Assembly (NCBI GenBank): GCA_020631895.1
Contig: JACKGR010000006.1
Span: 1 to 46,846 of the forward strand
Direction of reading: 5' to 3'
DNA length: 46,846 nt
Origin: Candidatus Nomurabacteria bacterium
GTDB lineage: Bacteria > Patescibacteriota > Saccharimonadia > Saccharimonadales > UBA7683
Both the position numbers and the translations under genes were made by a program. Shown in pieces: positions 1 through 7,761 of this stretch. The notes beneath the pieces are model-generated. The model searched no databases, was not told where the DNA came from, and saw only the letters and a list, made by a program, of their open reading frames with translations. The stretch's first letter is position 1; every line of letters begins with the position of its first letter.

Positions 1-244
1 TGTCCTCTTCTTTCTCGTGGCGTTCTGCGCTAATCACTAACGAATTTCCATCAACCTGAATATTGACATCTTTTTGTTCAAAATTTGGTAGATGAGCCTC
101 AACAACAAGCTCATCATCTTTAGTGTATACATCCGTAGTCGGAATGTTTACCCCCTTAAAAGCTGACATAAAGTCATCTCCAAAAAATTGTTTTTGCAGT
201 GTACTAAGTTCTGCAAATGGATCCCATCGTACAAGACTGCTCAT
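1..244 (-). CDS. Hsp20 family small heat-shock protein (3' end outside window)
   Basis: The first 81 residues are visible. They begin MSSLVRWDPFAELSTLQ and continue with a small heat-shock (alpha-crystallin) domain start (TDVYTKDDELVVEAHLP, then a NIQVDGNSLVISAERHEKEE strand pair). This family forms ATP-independent holdase oligomers in the cytoplasm that bind unfolding proteins. The ATG (242-244) follows AAGGAG at a normal distance. A perfect CIRCE operator overlaps its promoter, which supports HrcA-controlled heat-shock expression. The gene runs off the left edge, so the C-terminal IxI motif cannot be checked. Confidence 0.93.
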   Translation of the reverse strand, partial: MSSLVRWDPFAELSTLQKQFFGDDFMSAFKGVNIPTTDVYTKDDELVVEAHLPNFEQKDVNIQVDGNSLVISAERHEKEED

Positions 245-304
245 AATATATCTCCTTTCGTTAATCTTTAACGTGGCGGAGAGCACATATGGCTCTGTAC
301 TTTC

Positions 305-342
305 AGTATAAAAAATTAGCACTCGTAAGTCAAGAGTGCTAA
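305..342 (-). promoter_or_regulatory. CIRCE operator overlapping the hsp20 promoter
   Basis: TTAGCACTC (316-324), nine bases, then GAGTGCTAA (334-342) is an exact CIRCE element, the binding site of the heat-shock repressor HrcA. On the minus strand a promoter is nested in it: TTGACT (328-333, in the CIRCE spacer), 17 bases, TATACT (305-310). HrcA binding would therefore cover the -35 box. The site is seen directly; HrcA itself is not in the window. Confidence 0.93.
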
Positions 343-416
343 CTTAGACATAATGATTTTATACTCGACAGAGTTTTTTATTTTGTTTATGCTTAAACTA
401 TCTAAAAAGGAATGAT

Positions 417-1250
417 ATGAAGAAACTTGATAATAATGGGTTTAGCTTGATAGAGGTCGTACTTATTTTAGTAGTTATAGTTATGGTTGGTGCACTGGGT
501 TGGTATAGCTACTCAAAAAAGCAAGATAATAAAAACGCGGATGGAGGCCCGAGCAATAATTCTGAAAAGTCTAGTGATGTCATATGGACAGGCAATGGAG
601 AGGGGTGGTCTTCAACCGGAGGAACCGCCCCCGATTGTGGTGACGGTCCAGAATTTAAAATGCCAGTTGATATATCTAAAGTGACCTCTGTTTTATATCC
701 TGGTCAAAAGCGTGGCGGTAACTATAAAGCCCATGGTGGTTTCTTGTTTGGTGGTAGCAAGCAAAATGAAGTTGAGGTTGTGGCACCAATTGATTCACAT
801 CTAATCAAAGCTAGTCGTTATATTGAGCAAGGAGAGGTGCAATATTTTATGGTCTTTAGTGTCCCATGCGGATTTGCATATAGGTTTGATCACCTGTTGA
901 CACTAACTCCTGAGTTCCAGGCGGTAATGGATAAACTGCCAAAGCCAGAAGTAGATAACTCAAGAACTACAAATATTGATCCACCGATCAAAGTAAAAGC
1001 TGGTACTAAAATCGCAACTGGAGTCGGATTTAAAACTAATACCGGTGTAGATTTTGGTGTTTATGATGTTAGGCAGCCAAACGAAGCTTCAAAGAGGTCT
1101 GATTTTGCAAAAGAACACGCTAATTTTAAAGAGTTTGACTACTACGGTGTCTGCTTCCTCAATTATTTTGATTCTTCTACAACCTCATTACTAAAAGCCT
1201 TACCCGGCGGCGATCAGTCTGCTGGTAAAACTAGCGATTATTGTGAGTAA
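417..1250 (+). CDS. Type IV pilin-like anchored protein with degenerate M23-like domain
   Basis: 277 residues. The N-terminus is a prepilin signal (KKLDNNGFSLIEVV, cleavage expected after the Gly) followed by a hydrophobic helix, so the protein should be processed by a prepilin peptidase and held in the membrane or a pilus. The C-terminal part resembles a LytM/M23 peptidase fold: AHGGFLFGG near residue 105, YRFDHL near 158 and VDFGVYD near 213 lie where active enzymes have HxGxD, YxHL and HxH. The last His pair is missing, so it is probably not an active peptidase. Start chosen at ATG 417 after AAAAAGG. The M23 link is by motif order only. Confidence 0.6.
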   Translation: MKKLDNNGFSLIEVVLILVVIVMVGALGWYSYSKKQDNKNADGGPSNNSEKSSDVIWTGNGEGWSSTGGTAPDCGDGPEFKMPVDISKVTSVLYPGQKRGGNYKAHGGFLFGGSKQNEVEVVAPIDSHLIKASRYIEQGEVQYFMVFSVPCGFAYRFDHLLTLTPEFQAVMDKLPKPEVDNSRTTNIDPPIKVKAGTKIATGVGFKTNTGVDFGVYDVRQPNEASKRSDFAKEHANFKEFDYYGVCFLNYFDSSTTSLLKALPGGDQSAGKTSDYCE

Positions 1251-1348
1251 TCACCTTGTTTCAAGATTTCTAATAAATTAGGGATAAGTCCAAAGCTCCT
1301 AAGAAACCCTTTCTCTTCGCAAAAGAATGTCTTAGCAGATTTGGATTT

Positions 1349-1362
1349 AAGGGAAAGCATTT
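1349..1362. repeat. Left arm of 14-bp inverted repeat around cassette C1
   Basis: AAGGGAAAGCATTT here is the exact reverse complement of AAATGCTTTCCCTT at 2017-2030. The left arm lies beyond the C1 3' hairpin and the right arm in the C1 5' leader, so the pair encloses the ORF but leaves the promoter outside. Confidence 0.75.
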
Positions 1363-1385
1363 GTAGCGGTACAAAAAGGAGCGAC

Positions 1386-1421
1386 GCAGGGGCCACCCGT
1401 CCGAAGACGGGTGGCCCCTGC
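1386..1421 (-). terminator. Perfect 16-bp hairpin with UUCG loop, 3' end of C1
   Basis: The arms (1386-1401 and 1406-1421) are perfectly complementary. On the minus strand the loop is TTCG closed by C-G, the extra-stable tetraloop. It follows the C1 stop codon by about a dozen bases. The T-run (CCTTTTTG) comes only 7-8 bases later, so it may act as an mRNA-stabilising 3' structure as well as, or instead of, a strict intrinsic terminator. Confidence 0.85.
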
Positions 1422-1432
1422 TGAGCGGAGGC

Positions 1433-1915
1433 TCAGTCGACCGCTTGCCAGTCGCGTTGCGCCTCGGTCTCGCGCCTGCTGTCGCTGTCGTGACGAATGG
1501 CCTGGAGCTCCTCGACCTGCTCACGAAGCTTCTTGTGGGAGATGTGCGTGAACAGCTTGGTGAAGCCGTGCCACGTGAGCCAGGCGATGCACAGCGGCCC
1601 GCCGATGCAGATCAGCGAGATTGCGAGGTCATTGCCGACCCCGCGAACCGGCTGGATGGTATGGCCTGGCTCGATGAGCCAAAAGCTGGCGACCCACATC
1701 CAGCTCAGATAACAGGTTCCGCCCCAGATCAGGGCGAAGGCCGTGCGGTAGACGGCCGTGCTGACCTGGTGGGTGGTCTGGCACCAGGCGGCGATGTCGA
1801 TGATCGCCTCCCGGACGACATCGGGCTCAGGGTGGCGCTTGCGGAACTCGCAGTACATGATGATTGCGACCAAGGCCGAACAAACGCCAATTGCCATGAT
1901 GATGGGGGAGGGCAT
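1433..1915 (-). CDS. Cassette C1: GC-rich three-helix membrane protein, unknown function
   Basis: 160 residues, no recognised family. Three hydrophobic segments are visible at about residues 5-25, 57-80 and 97-118. The tail after HKKLREQVEELQAIRH is charged and probably coiled or helical. Third codon positions are mostly G or C, unlike both neighbours, which end codons mainly in A or T. It is transcribed alone on the minus strand, converging on the pilin-like gene and diverging from the gene at 2209. The ATG (1913-1915) follows AAAGGGG. One of six similar cassettes in the window. The function cannot be inferred. Confidence 0.75.
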   Translation of the reverse strand: MPSPIIMAIGVCSALVAIIMYCEFRKRHPEPDVVREAIIDIAAWCQTTHQVSTAVYRTAFALIWGGTCYLSWMWVASFWLIEPGHTIQPVRGVGNDLAISLICIGGPLCIAWLTWHGFTKLFTHISHKKLREQVEELQAIRHDSDSRRETEAQRDWQAVD

Positions 1916-2120
1916 GATGCCCCTTTCTGTTGTGCCCGCGTATGAAAGCGGACTGTGGTTGGTGTGAGGTAGGTTACTAGATTGAACTTGTCAATTTACT
2001 AATCTACCTCAAACCTAAATGCTTTCCCTTGTTAAGCGTTCTGGGTTACCCCGAACAACACCTCGATCACCTCAGGCAATCGAATAGATACATAATATCA
2101 TACAAACACTTATTTGTCAA
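1916..2120 (-). promoter_or_regulatory. Promoter and long structured leader of cassette C1
   Basis: TTGACA (minus strand, 2115-2120), 17 bases, TATTAT (2092-2097) gives a near-consensus sigma-70 promoter about 180 bases from the ATG. The leader holds a hairpin (GTTCGGG, GTAA, CCCAGAAC), the right inverted-repeat arm (2017-2030), and a second stem formed by GAGGTAG and CTACCTC around an inner ATTGA/TCAAT stem. This is a long, ordered leader for a 160-residue protein and could be regulatory. Confidence 0.7.
2017..2030. repeat. Right arm of 14-bp inverted repeat around cassette C1
   Basis: AAATGCTTTCCCTT pairs with 1349-1362 without mismatch. It lies in the C1 leader about 100 bases upstream of the start codon. 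Confidence 0.75.
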
Positions 2121-2208
2121 TGTAAAACCAATATAACTCTAGAGGCGTTGTTGGACCTGCTATTTACCTAGGGGTGTATAATAGGAGTAGATAAATAGGA
2201 GTTGTATC

Positions 2209-2964
2209 ATGGCAATAGATTCAAACATCAAGCAGTCAAATAGTCAGTTAGCTGATCCTAAGCCGAAATCAAGCAACTCCAAAGTGATATTAATAGTTAG
2301 TTTAGTTATTGGTGGGGCAGTATTATCGTTCATATTTTTATTCATGATTTTAGTTTTCATCGGACTGTCAAAAGCTTCGGTCTCAACTTATAAGGTGAGC
2401 GATTTAGTACCGGTTTCAAACAGTGATATTACATTTACACGTCCAAAACAATGGGTAGATGCATCTTATGTTGATAAGCTAAATAAAGATTTTGGTTTAG
2501 AGTTATCCAACAAGTCTGCCTACGGAGATAAAATTGTAACTGATAAGAACGGACAAACTGATGTTGCAAATGCATTTGTGATTTTTGGTAAAAGTAGCGG
2601 AGATAAGACTGACATTGAGCTCACTAAAAAACCAGAATTTAAATCTAAGTTTGAAGAAGTAATGAACCAACAGCTTAACAAAGACAAGTTTAAATCAGAT
2701 CTATGCGAGGACATAACCAACTTTGGAATGAATTTTAATTATGACTTCAACGGTTTCCCGGTATCTACCGCGGTGAAGTTTAACTGTCAAATTGCCCAAT
2801 CTCAAAGGTCTAGTTATAACGCTGACTCGTTTGAGGCACGCATGGCTATGGTTATAGCTAAGGATGGGAACTCATACCTCTATATGCTCGTTGCCACAAA
2901 TGAATCATGGGCTAAAAATGAGCCAGTTTACTTACAGATGCTTGAGGATTTTAAAGCAGTATAA
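2209..2964 (+). CDS. Single-pass membrane-anchored protein, unknown
   Basis: 251 residues. A short polar, Ser/Asn/Lys-rich N-terminus precedes one strong hydrophobic helix (about residues 25-52, VILIVSLVIGG onward). A soluble outer domain follows, with two cysteines (SDLCEDITN and KFNCQIAQ) that could pair. The domain starts with a VPVSNSDITFTRPKQW segment, a pattern often seen in lipoprotein-like or PsbP-like beta domains, but I cannot assign a family. TATAAT at 2177-2182 and AGGAG before ATG 2209 support the start. Confidence 0.7.
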   Translation: MAIDSNIKQSNSQLADPKPKSSNSKVILIVSLVIGGAVLSFIFLFMILVFIGLSKASVSTYKVSDLVPVSNSDITFTRPKQWVDASYVDKLNKDFGLELSNKSAYGDKIVTDKNGQTDVANAFVIFGKSSGDKTDIELTKKPEFKSKFEEVMNQQLNKDKFKSDLCEDITNFGMNFNYDFNGFPVSTAVKFNCQIAQSQRSSYNADSFEARMAMVIAKDGNSYLYMLVATNESWAKNEPVYLQMLEDFKAV

Positions 2965-2987
2965 TATCGATAGAAGCACAAACTGTT

Positions 2988-3032
2988 TTAATTACGTAAT
3001 TAATTGCTTTAGGTAATTAGGGGATATATTAT
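2988..3032 (+). promoter_or_regulatory. Palindrome and leaderless promoter of the first AbrB-like gene
   Basis: TTAATTACGTAATTAA (2988-3003) is a perfect 16-bp palindrome. It abuts TTGCTT (3004-3009), 17 bases, TATTAT (3027-3032), with the ATG six bases later at 3039. The palindrome is well placed to be an operator, perhaps for the AbrB-like product itself (inference). Confidence 0.6.
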
Positions 3033-3038
3033 TACCTT

Positions 3039-3212
3039 ATGGCTAGACCAGATAATGACAATACAAGCTTAAGGTTTCTGAGTATGGTTGGCAAAAAAAG
3101 CTACGCGGTTAGCTTGCCGATTGAAATCATCAGAGTTCTTGGCTGGAAGAAAGGTAGCCAGTTGATGGTTAGGCGCCAGGGCAAGAAGATAGTAATTGAA
3201 AGGGTTGACTAA
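3039..3212 (+). CDS. AbrB/SpoVT-like small DNA-binding protein
   Basis: 57 residues starting MARPDNDN. The core SYAVSLPIEIIRVLGWKKGS, then a basic strand pair (LMVRRQGKKIVIERV), matches the swapped-hairpin AbrB fold used by MazE-type antitoxins and transition-state regulators. The stop is only four bases before glmS, so the two are probably co-transcribed. No toxin gene is adjacent, which favours a transcription factor over an antitoxin. A close paralogue lies at 7476. No Shine-Dalgarno is visible; a -10 box six bases upstream suggests a leaderless mRNA. Confidence 0.8.
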   Translation: MARPDNDNTSLRFLSMVGKKSYAVSLPIEIIRVLGWKKGSQLMVRRQGKKIVIERVD

Positions 3213-3216
3213 TAAT

Positions 3217-5028
3217 ATGTGTGGAATCATGGGATATCTTGGTGAAAGACCAGCCAAAGATATAATTTATACAGGATTAAAAAGACTTGAGTACAGGGGC
3301 TATGATTCTGCAGGGGTGGCTGTACTCACCAAAGATGTTCAAACAATAAAGGCTGTTGGTGATACGTCCAAGCTGGATTTAACTAAACTTCCAAAATCAG
3401 CAACTATTGGAATTGGCCATACTAGGTGGGCGACACACGGTAGGCCATCAGCTCAAAATGCCCATCCTCATACATATGGAGATATTACACTTGTTCACAA
3501 CGGTATTATTGAAAACTACCAAGACATAAAAGATAGTTTGAAACTATCAGATTTAAAGAGCCAAACCGATAGTGAGGTTTTGGCGGCATTAATTAATAAC
3601 AACTATCAAAAAGGTAAGATTAGTTTAATCGAGGCACTTAAAAGGTCACTTGTTGAGGTGAGTGGGACATTTGGCTTGGTGGTTATGAGCCCACTGGAGA
3701 GTAATCAACTTTTGGTAGCTCGTCGAGGTAGCCCGATTGTTATTGGGGTAGGTGATATACAAAACTTTGTGGCAAGTGACCCTTCTGCAATTATTAGTCA
3801 TACAGATAAGGTAATTTACTTAGAGGATGATCAGATTGCACGGGTAACTCGCACTTCTATAGAAATCTTTGATTTAAAGTTAAAGCATAAAAATCCAAAT
3901 ATTAACCGACTATCAAAATCTGAGGCTGAGGCAACTTTGGGTCACTACAAAACTTATTTAGAGAAGGAGATTAAAGAGCAGCCCGAGTCATTAAAAAATT
4001 TGATGAGAGGACGGGTGAGTCAAAAAGGTACAGTAAAACTCGGCGGACCAAATCTAGATGCAGATGATGCAAATAATCTTGAACAGATTTTGATTATTGG
4101 TTGCGGAACCTCTTACTATGCCGGTCTTTATGCAAAATATAAGCTTGAAGAGATGTTGAATATGCCGGTAATTGTGGAACATGCCAGTGAGTTTAGATAT
4201 CGACACGGTGCTTATAAATCTAATTCAACCCTAGCAATATTCATCTCTCAATCTGGAGAAACAGCCGATGTGCTGGCATCGATCCAGGAAGCCAAGAGGC
4301 GTCATCTAAAAACAATGGGTATTGTTAATACTATTGGATCGAGTGTTGCTCGAGCAGTTGAACACGGTGGAATTTACCTCCACGCCGGACAAGAGGTATC
4401 AGTTGCTAGTACCAAAGCTTATAGCTCAATGGTATCAGCAATCCTGATGTTTGGTGCACAACTTGTATATCAAAGAGGTGGCAACAGCAACATTACAAAA
4501 GAGGTAGCAAAGGAGCTACTAATGTTACCTAGTGAAATAAAAGCCACATTTGAACTCCACGAGAATATTAAAAAACTAACCAAGCAAATCAATCATTTTG
4601 AAAAGTGGTTTTATTTAGGCAGAAACTCACTATATCCGGTTGCACTTGAAGGAGCATTAAAACTAACCGAAGTTAGCTACATTCACGCCCAGGCATTCCC
4701 GACTGGCGAGATGAAGCATGGTCCGATTTCACTTGTTGATAATAAACATATTTCTATTTTGCTTTTGCCCGAGGACGAGACTCTTTACGAGAAGGGTATT
4801 TCAGCACTTGAGGAGCTAATAGCAAGAGGCGGTACAATCTTTACAATTTCTACCAGACCAAAACCAAAGGGTAGTAACTATCATCTGCAAGTTACCTATG
4901 TTGGTGAATATACCGAAGGATTAATCTACAATATATGCCTTCAGCTTCTTGCGCTCGAAGTCGCCACAATAAGAGGTGTAAACATCGATCGCCCAAGAAA
5001 CCTAGCCAAATCCGTAACGGTTGAGTAG
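3217..5028 (+). CDS. glmS: Glutamine-fructose-6-phosphate aminotransferase
   Basis: Makes glucosamine-6-phosphate from fructose-6-phosphate and glutamine, the first step towards UDP-GlcNAc for peptidoglycan. The start is ATG 3217, because this puts the catalytic cysteine at position 2 (MCGIMGYLG); longer in-frame starts would bury it. The class II glutaminase domain shows RGYDSAG, GHTRWATHG and NGIIEN. Two SIS sugar-isomerase domains follow (GCGTSYYAG, SQSGETADV, STKAYSSM). The C-terminus DRPRNLAKSVTVE is the classic ending. 603 residues is normal length. No glmS ribozyme is visible upstream; the AbrB-like gene occupies that space. Confidence 0.97.
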   Translation: MCGIMGYLGERPAKDIIYTGLKRLEYRGYDSAGVAVLTKDVQTIKAVGDTSKLDLTKLPKSATIGIGHTRWATHGRPSAQNAHPHTYGDITLVHNGIIENYQDIKDSLKLSDLKSQTDSEVLAALINNNYQKGKISLIEALKRSLVEVSGTFGLVVMSPLESNQLLVARRGSPIVIGVGDIQNFVASDPSAIISHTDKVIYLEDDQIARVTRTSIEIFDLKLKHKNPNINRLSKSEAEATLGHYKTYLEKEIKEQPESLKNLMRGRVSQKGTVKLGGPNLDADDANNLEQILIIGCGTSYYAGLYAKYKLEEMLNMPVIVEHASEFRYRHGAYKSNSTLAIFISQSGETADVLASIQEAKRRHLKTMGIVNTIGSSVARAVEHGGIYLHAGQEVSVASTKAYSSMVSAILMFGAQLVYQRGGNSNITKEVAKELLMLPSEIKATFELHENIKKLTKQINHFEKWFYLGRNSLYPVALEGALKLTEVSYIHAQAFPTGEMKHGPISLVDNKHISILLLPEDETLYEKGISALEELIARGGTIFTISTRPKPKGSNYHLQVTYVGEYTEGLIYNICLQLLALEVATIRGVNIDRPRNLAKSVTVE

Positions 5029-5080
5029 AGATGATTTCTCTTATACCTGCTATTATATCTCTATAGTCTTTAATGATGAT

Positions 5081-5374
5081 ATGAGTGAATTTGCAGCATA
5101 TTGGTATATAACAGAGAAGGCTAGTCTAGAAGAGCTAGAACAAATTGATACGGATACAGACCATTGGCCAGATACTTTTGATGAGTTCATGGAAGTGCAT
5201 GGTAAGGCGATTAAACAGAATATTGGCCGTTCCGACGAAGACCTTTTGGAAGATTGGAAAAGAGGCGTATGGACTGGAGGTGTGGTGCACGCGATAGTAA
5301 AAATCAGATACGGTAAAGAGGACCAGGAGGGTCTTTGGTGGAACAAGTTATATGTTGATGAGGGAGTAATGTAA
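5081..5374 (+). CDS. Small acidic hypothetical protein
   Basis: 97 residues from MSEFAAYWYITEKASLEE, rich in Asp, Glu and Trp (DTDTDHWPDTFDEFMEVH; WKRGVWTGG), ending LWWNKLYVDEGVM. No family recognised. The longer in-frame start at 5021 overlaps glmS and has no ribosome site, so 5081 is preferred; neither start has a clear Shine-Dalgarno. TATAGT lies 13 bases upstream. Confidence 0.55.
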   Translation: MSEFAAYWYITEKASLEELEQIDTDTDHWPDTFDEFMEVHGKAIKQNIGRSDEDLLEDWKRGVWTGGVVHAIVKIRYGKEDQEGLWWNKLYVDEGVM

Positions 5375-5397
5375 TGATAAGTGTTATCATAAAGTAA

Positions 5398-6336
5398 ATG
5401 ATAGAAAGTAAGTTCAGTAGACACAAATGGTTTTTGGTTGGATTATTATCAGTTTTTTTGGCGGCTCCAAATTCGACGTTCACAAAATTTGGTACGGATT
5501 CTATCAATCCTATTTTGTATGTTGGTTTAAGATTTTTAGTTATTGGTATTGTGACTTTACCATTTGTAATTAAGGCAAAAGATAAGTTAACTCGGAGTAA
5601 TTTTAAGCACACTTTAATCTCCGCCATGGGTATGGCGGTAGCGGTAATGTCTTATGTCGGAGCGATTAGATTATCTCAGGCAAGTTATGTATCTATTATT
5701 ACATTAATAACACCAATCTTTTTTATAATCTTCTCAAACAAAATAACCGGAGAAAAAATTAGTAGGCGTGCTTTATACGGAATAACACTAGCAATGATTG
5801 GTGCGATGATTGTAGTATTACTACCTGTGGCAATTAGGCAATCGGGAGATTTTGTCTTTTATCCGCTTGCAACTATTCTTGCATTAATAAACACAATCTC
5901 ATTCCCGATTACAATTATCTATTACAGAAGAGCTAATGATGAGGGGGTGCCGATTATGGCTCTGATGAATATATCATCCTGGGTGGTAACATTTATTAGC
6001 GTCGTTATGCTTTTTGTAATGACGATCTTCTTTAATGCCTCTTTCGAGACCCCTGCCAAACCGGCTATTATCGCAGTTTTCTACTCTGCAATAGCTGTAG
6101 CTCTACTATCTAGAGCAATGGGAATTAAGTCATATGAGTATATCGGTGCAGTCAGAACCAGCGCCCTTGCTTACCTAGAGACATTTTTAGCAATCCTTAT
6201 ACCGGTAGTTGTTTTAAGAGAAAGTTTATCAACAGAAATGATTATTGGTGGCATTGTTATACTACTGGGCGTATTTATTGTAGAGCATCACAAATCTATA
6301 CATCATAAACACCACTTTATCTTTAGGAATCACTAA
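5398..6336 (+). CDS. EamA/DMT-family membrane transporter
   Basis: 312 residues with about ten hydrophobic helices in two repeats of five, the EamA drug/metabolite transporter layout. The first helix carries the typical LLSVFLAAPNSTFTKFG start, and the last helix before the tail is GGIVILLGVFIVE. The substrate cannot be read from sequence; relatives export amino acids, nucleosides or drugs. The C-terminus is His-rich (EHHKSIHHKHH), which is unusual and might bind metal. TATCAT ends seven bases before the ATG, suggesting a leaderless transcript. Confidence 0.85.
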   Translation: MIESKFSRHKWFLVGLLSVFLAAPNSTFTKFGTDSINPILYVGLRFLVIGIVTLPFVIKAKDKLTRSNFKHTLISAMGMAVAVMSYVGAIRLSQASYVSIITLITPIFFIIFSNKITGEKISRRALYGITLAMIGAMIVVLLPVAIRQSGDFVFYPLATILALINTISFPITIIYYRRANDEGVPIMALMNISSWVVTFISVVMLFVMTIFFNASFETPAKPAIIAVFYSAIAVALLSRAMGIKSYEYIGAVRTSALAYLETFLAILIPVVVLRESLSTEMIIGGIVILLGVFIVEHHKSIHHKHHFIFRNH

Positions 6337-6413
6337 AGTCTGATAAAAGATTAGTTGCTTTCTAGTATTAAGATGTTTATGCTTATATCAAGTTCTAATA
6401 AAAAAGGATAAAT

Positions 6414-7376
6414 ATGAAAAAGGTGAATCGAAGCGGCTTTAGTATTATCGAACTAATCATAGTAATTATAGTGCTGGCCCTGTTAGCTGGTGCGGGATTA
6501 TATGCCTATAATCGGGTGAAGATTAATCAGGAGACAAGCTCAAAGGGATTATCCATATCGGGTACAAAGGAACAAAAGGATCTAGTTTTTGAGGATGGGC
6601 TTAGGCTCCAGCCGAAAGATTTTGGTGTTCAGGCTGGAATGCCAGTAGCTGATGTTTCTGCTATAAAACTTGATGACGGCAGCTGGAGACTTTATGCTTT
6701 TGCCCAAAACAAAGGAGTTGTAAGCGCTGTAAGTAAGGATGGACTTAACTTTGTGGCGGAAGCTGGCTCAAGACTGCCTGATGGTTCTGGAATGCCAAGA
6801 GCGATGAAGCTAGAAGACGGTAGAATTCGCCTATACTTTATTACAGCAGGAGGAGTCGGTAGCGCAATTAGTAGTGATGGACTCAACTTCACGGTAGAAA
6901 AAGGTCTTAGAGTTTCTCCCCCAGCTGGTTTGAGCGAGATCTCGGGGATATCAACGCCAGTTAAGCTAGATGATGGAAAGTACCATACCTACTTCTCCGA
7001 GTTACCGAAGCCTGGGCAAATGATAAAAGCCGTACATATTTATAGCGCAACTTCGGATGATCTTCTTACTTGGGTCAATGACGAGGGGATTAGGGCTGGA
7101 GGCGACAGTGTGGCAAGCTCTGCCGAACACCCAGATGTTGCTGTTAACAAAAACGGAGACGTAGTGATGTACTTTTTCGTCAACGAACCGCAAAGTTTAG
7201 TCTACTCAATATCTTCAGACGGATTAAATTTTAGTAAAGCTCGAACAACAGGGATCAAATGTAACGACGCAAACCTAGCTCAGCTCAATGGTGCATCATA
7301 CAGAATTTACTGTGGTGACTTTGACCAACAGATTGGTGGAGTAGTCAAGAGCGCCCTAACCGATCTACCTTTGTAA
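6414..7376 (+). CDS. Type IV pilin-like anchor with beta-propeller (sialidase/GH43-like) repeats
   Basis: 320 residues. A prepilin motif (NRSGFSIIELIIV) and hydrophobic helix are followed by repeats of about 50 residues. Each ends in a strand plus turn of the type SKDGLNF, SSDGLNF or SISSDGLNF and begins with KLDDGSWRLY, KLEDGRIRLY or KLDDGKYHTY. This is the pattern of five-bladed propellers such as GH43 or sialidase-like domains with Asp-box-like turns. Catalytic residues cannot be assigned, so a surface binding role is as likely as hydrolysis. ATG 6414 follows AAAAGGATAAAT. With 417-1250 it makes two pilin-anchored display proteins in 7 kb. Confidence 0.7.
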   Translation: MKKVNRSGFSIIELIIVIIVLALLAGAGLYAYNRVKINQETSSKGLSISGTKEQKDLVFEDGLRLQPKDFGVQAGMPVADVSAIKLDDGSWRLYAFAQNKGVVSAVSKDGLNFVAEAGSRLPDGSGMPRAMKLEDGRIRLYFITAGGVGSAISSDGLNFTVEKGLRVSPPAGLSEISGISTPVKLDDGKYHTYFSELPKPGQMIKAVHIYSATSDDLLTWVNDEGIRAGGDSVASSAEHPDVAVNKNGDVVMYFFVNEPQSLVYSISSDGLNFSKARTTGIKCNDANLAQLNGASYRIYCGDFDQQIGGVVKSALTDLPL

Positions 7377-7401
7377 TAATTACTTTTGAAAAGAGTATCA
7401 T

Positions 7402-7447
7402 AACTCCGAGTTAAAGCGGAGTTAACTCGGAGTTTCAGTGGTATAAT
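7402..7447 (+). promoter_or_regulatory. 13-bp inverted repeat plus -10 box before second AbrB-like gene
   Basis: AACTCCGAGTTAA (7402-7414) and TTAACTCGGAGTT (7422-7434) are perfectly complementary around a 7-base spacer. TATAAT follows at 7442-7447, so the repeat covers the -35 position. No T-run follows, which argues for an operator over a terminator. Confidence 0.65.
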
Positions 7448-7475
7448 AGTTATGTTATTAAAACGGAAGGTTTTT

Positions 7476-7652
7476 ATGGGCACAAGAAGATCTGGGGAAC
7501 AAAATGTTCGAAACATTACAAAAAACTCAACTGGCACTTATCAAGTTTCTTTACCGATTGATCTCGTAAGAACTTTGGGGTGGAAGCAGGGTCAGAAAGT
7601 TGTTTTTAAAAAACGTGGTAAAGATCTAGTAATAGTTGACTGGCAAGAGTAA
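7476..7652 (+). CDS. AbrB/SpoVT-like small DNA-binding protein
   Basis: 58 residues from MGTRRSGEQNVRNITK. It shares the core TYQVSLPIDLVRTLGWKQGQ and a basic C-terminal strand with the protein at 3039, so they are paralogues. ATG 7476 is chosen because GGAAGG lies five bases upstream; an in-frame ATG at 7452 has no ribosome site. A long inverted repeat overlaps the promoter, as expected for autoregulation by a dimeric or tetrameric AbrB protein (inference). Confidence 0.8.
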   Translation: MGTRRSGEQNVRNITKNSTGTYQVSLPIDLVRTLGWKQGQKVVFKKRGKDLVIVDWQE

Positions 7653-7686
7653 ACTTTTTGCATCGTATCTGTTAGAATAACTGAAT

Positions 7687-7723
7687 GGCGCCTTGGCCGA
7701 GTGGTTAGGCAACGGTCTGTCAT
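7687..7723 (+). pseudogene. 5' half of a tRNA-Asp(GTC)-like gene
   Basis: Acceptor 5' strand GGCGCCT, a full D-arm (GCCGAGTGGTTAGGC) and the 5' anticodon stem leading to loop CTGTCAT with anticodon GTC. After the loop the sequence no longer pairs: there is no T-arm (no GGTTCGAATCC) and no acceptor 3' strand or CCA before the next tRNA at 8030. It is about 80% identical to the 5' half of the tRNA-Cys downstream. Either a remnant left by insertion of the GIY-YIG segment or a 5' tRNA fragment. A TAGAAT box lies at 7674-7679. Confidence 0.65.
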
Positions 7724-7761
7724 GCCTCCCGCAGATCTCCCGAAGGGAGACAAAACTATTA

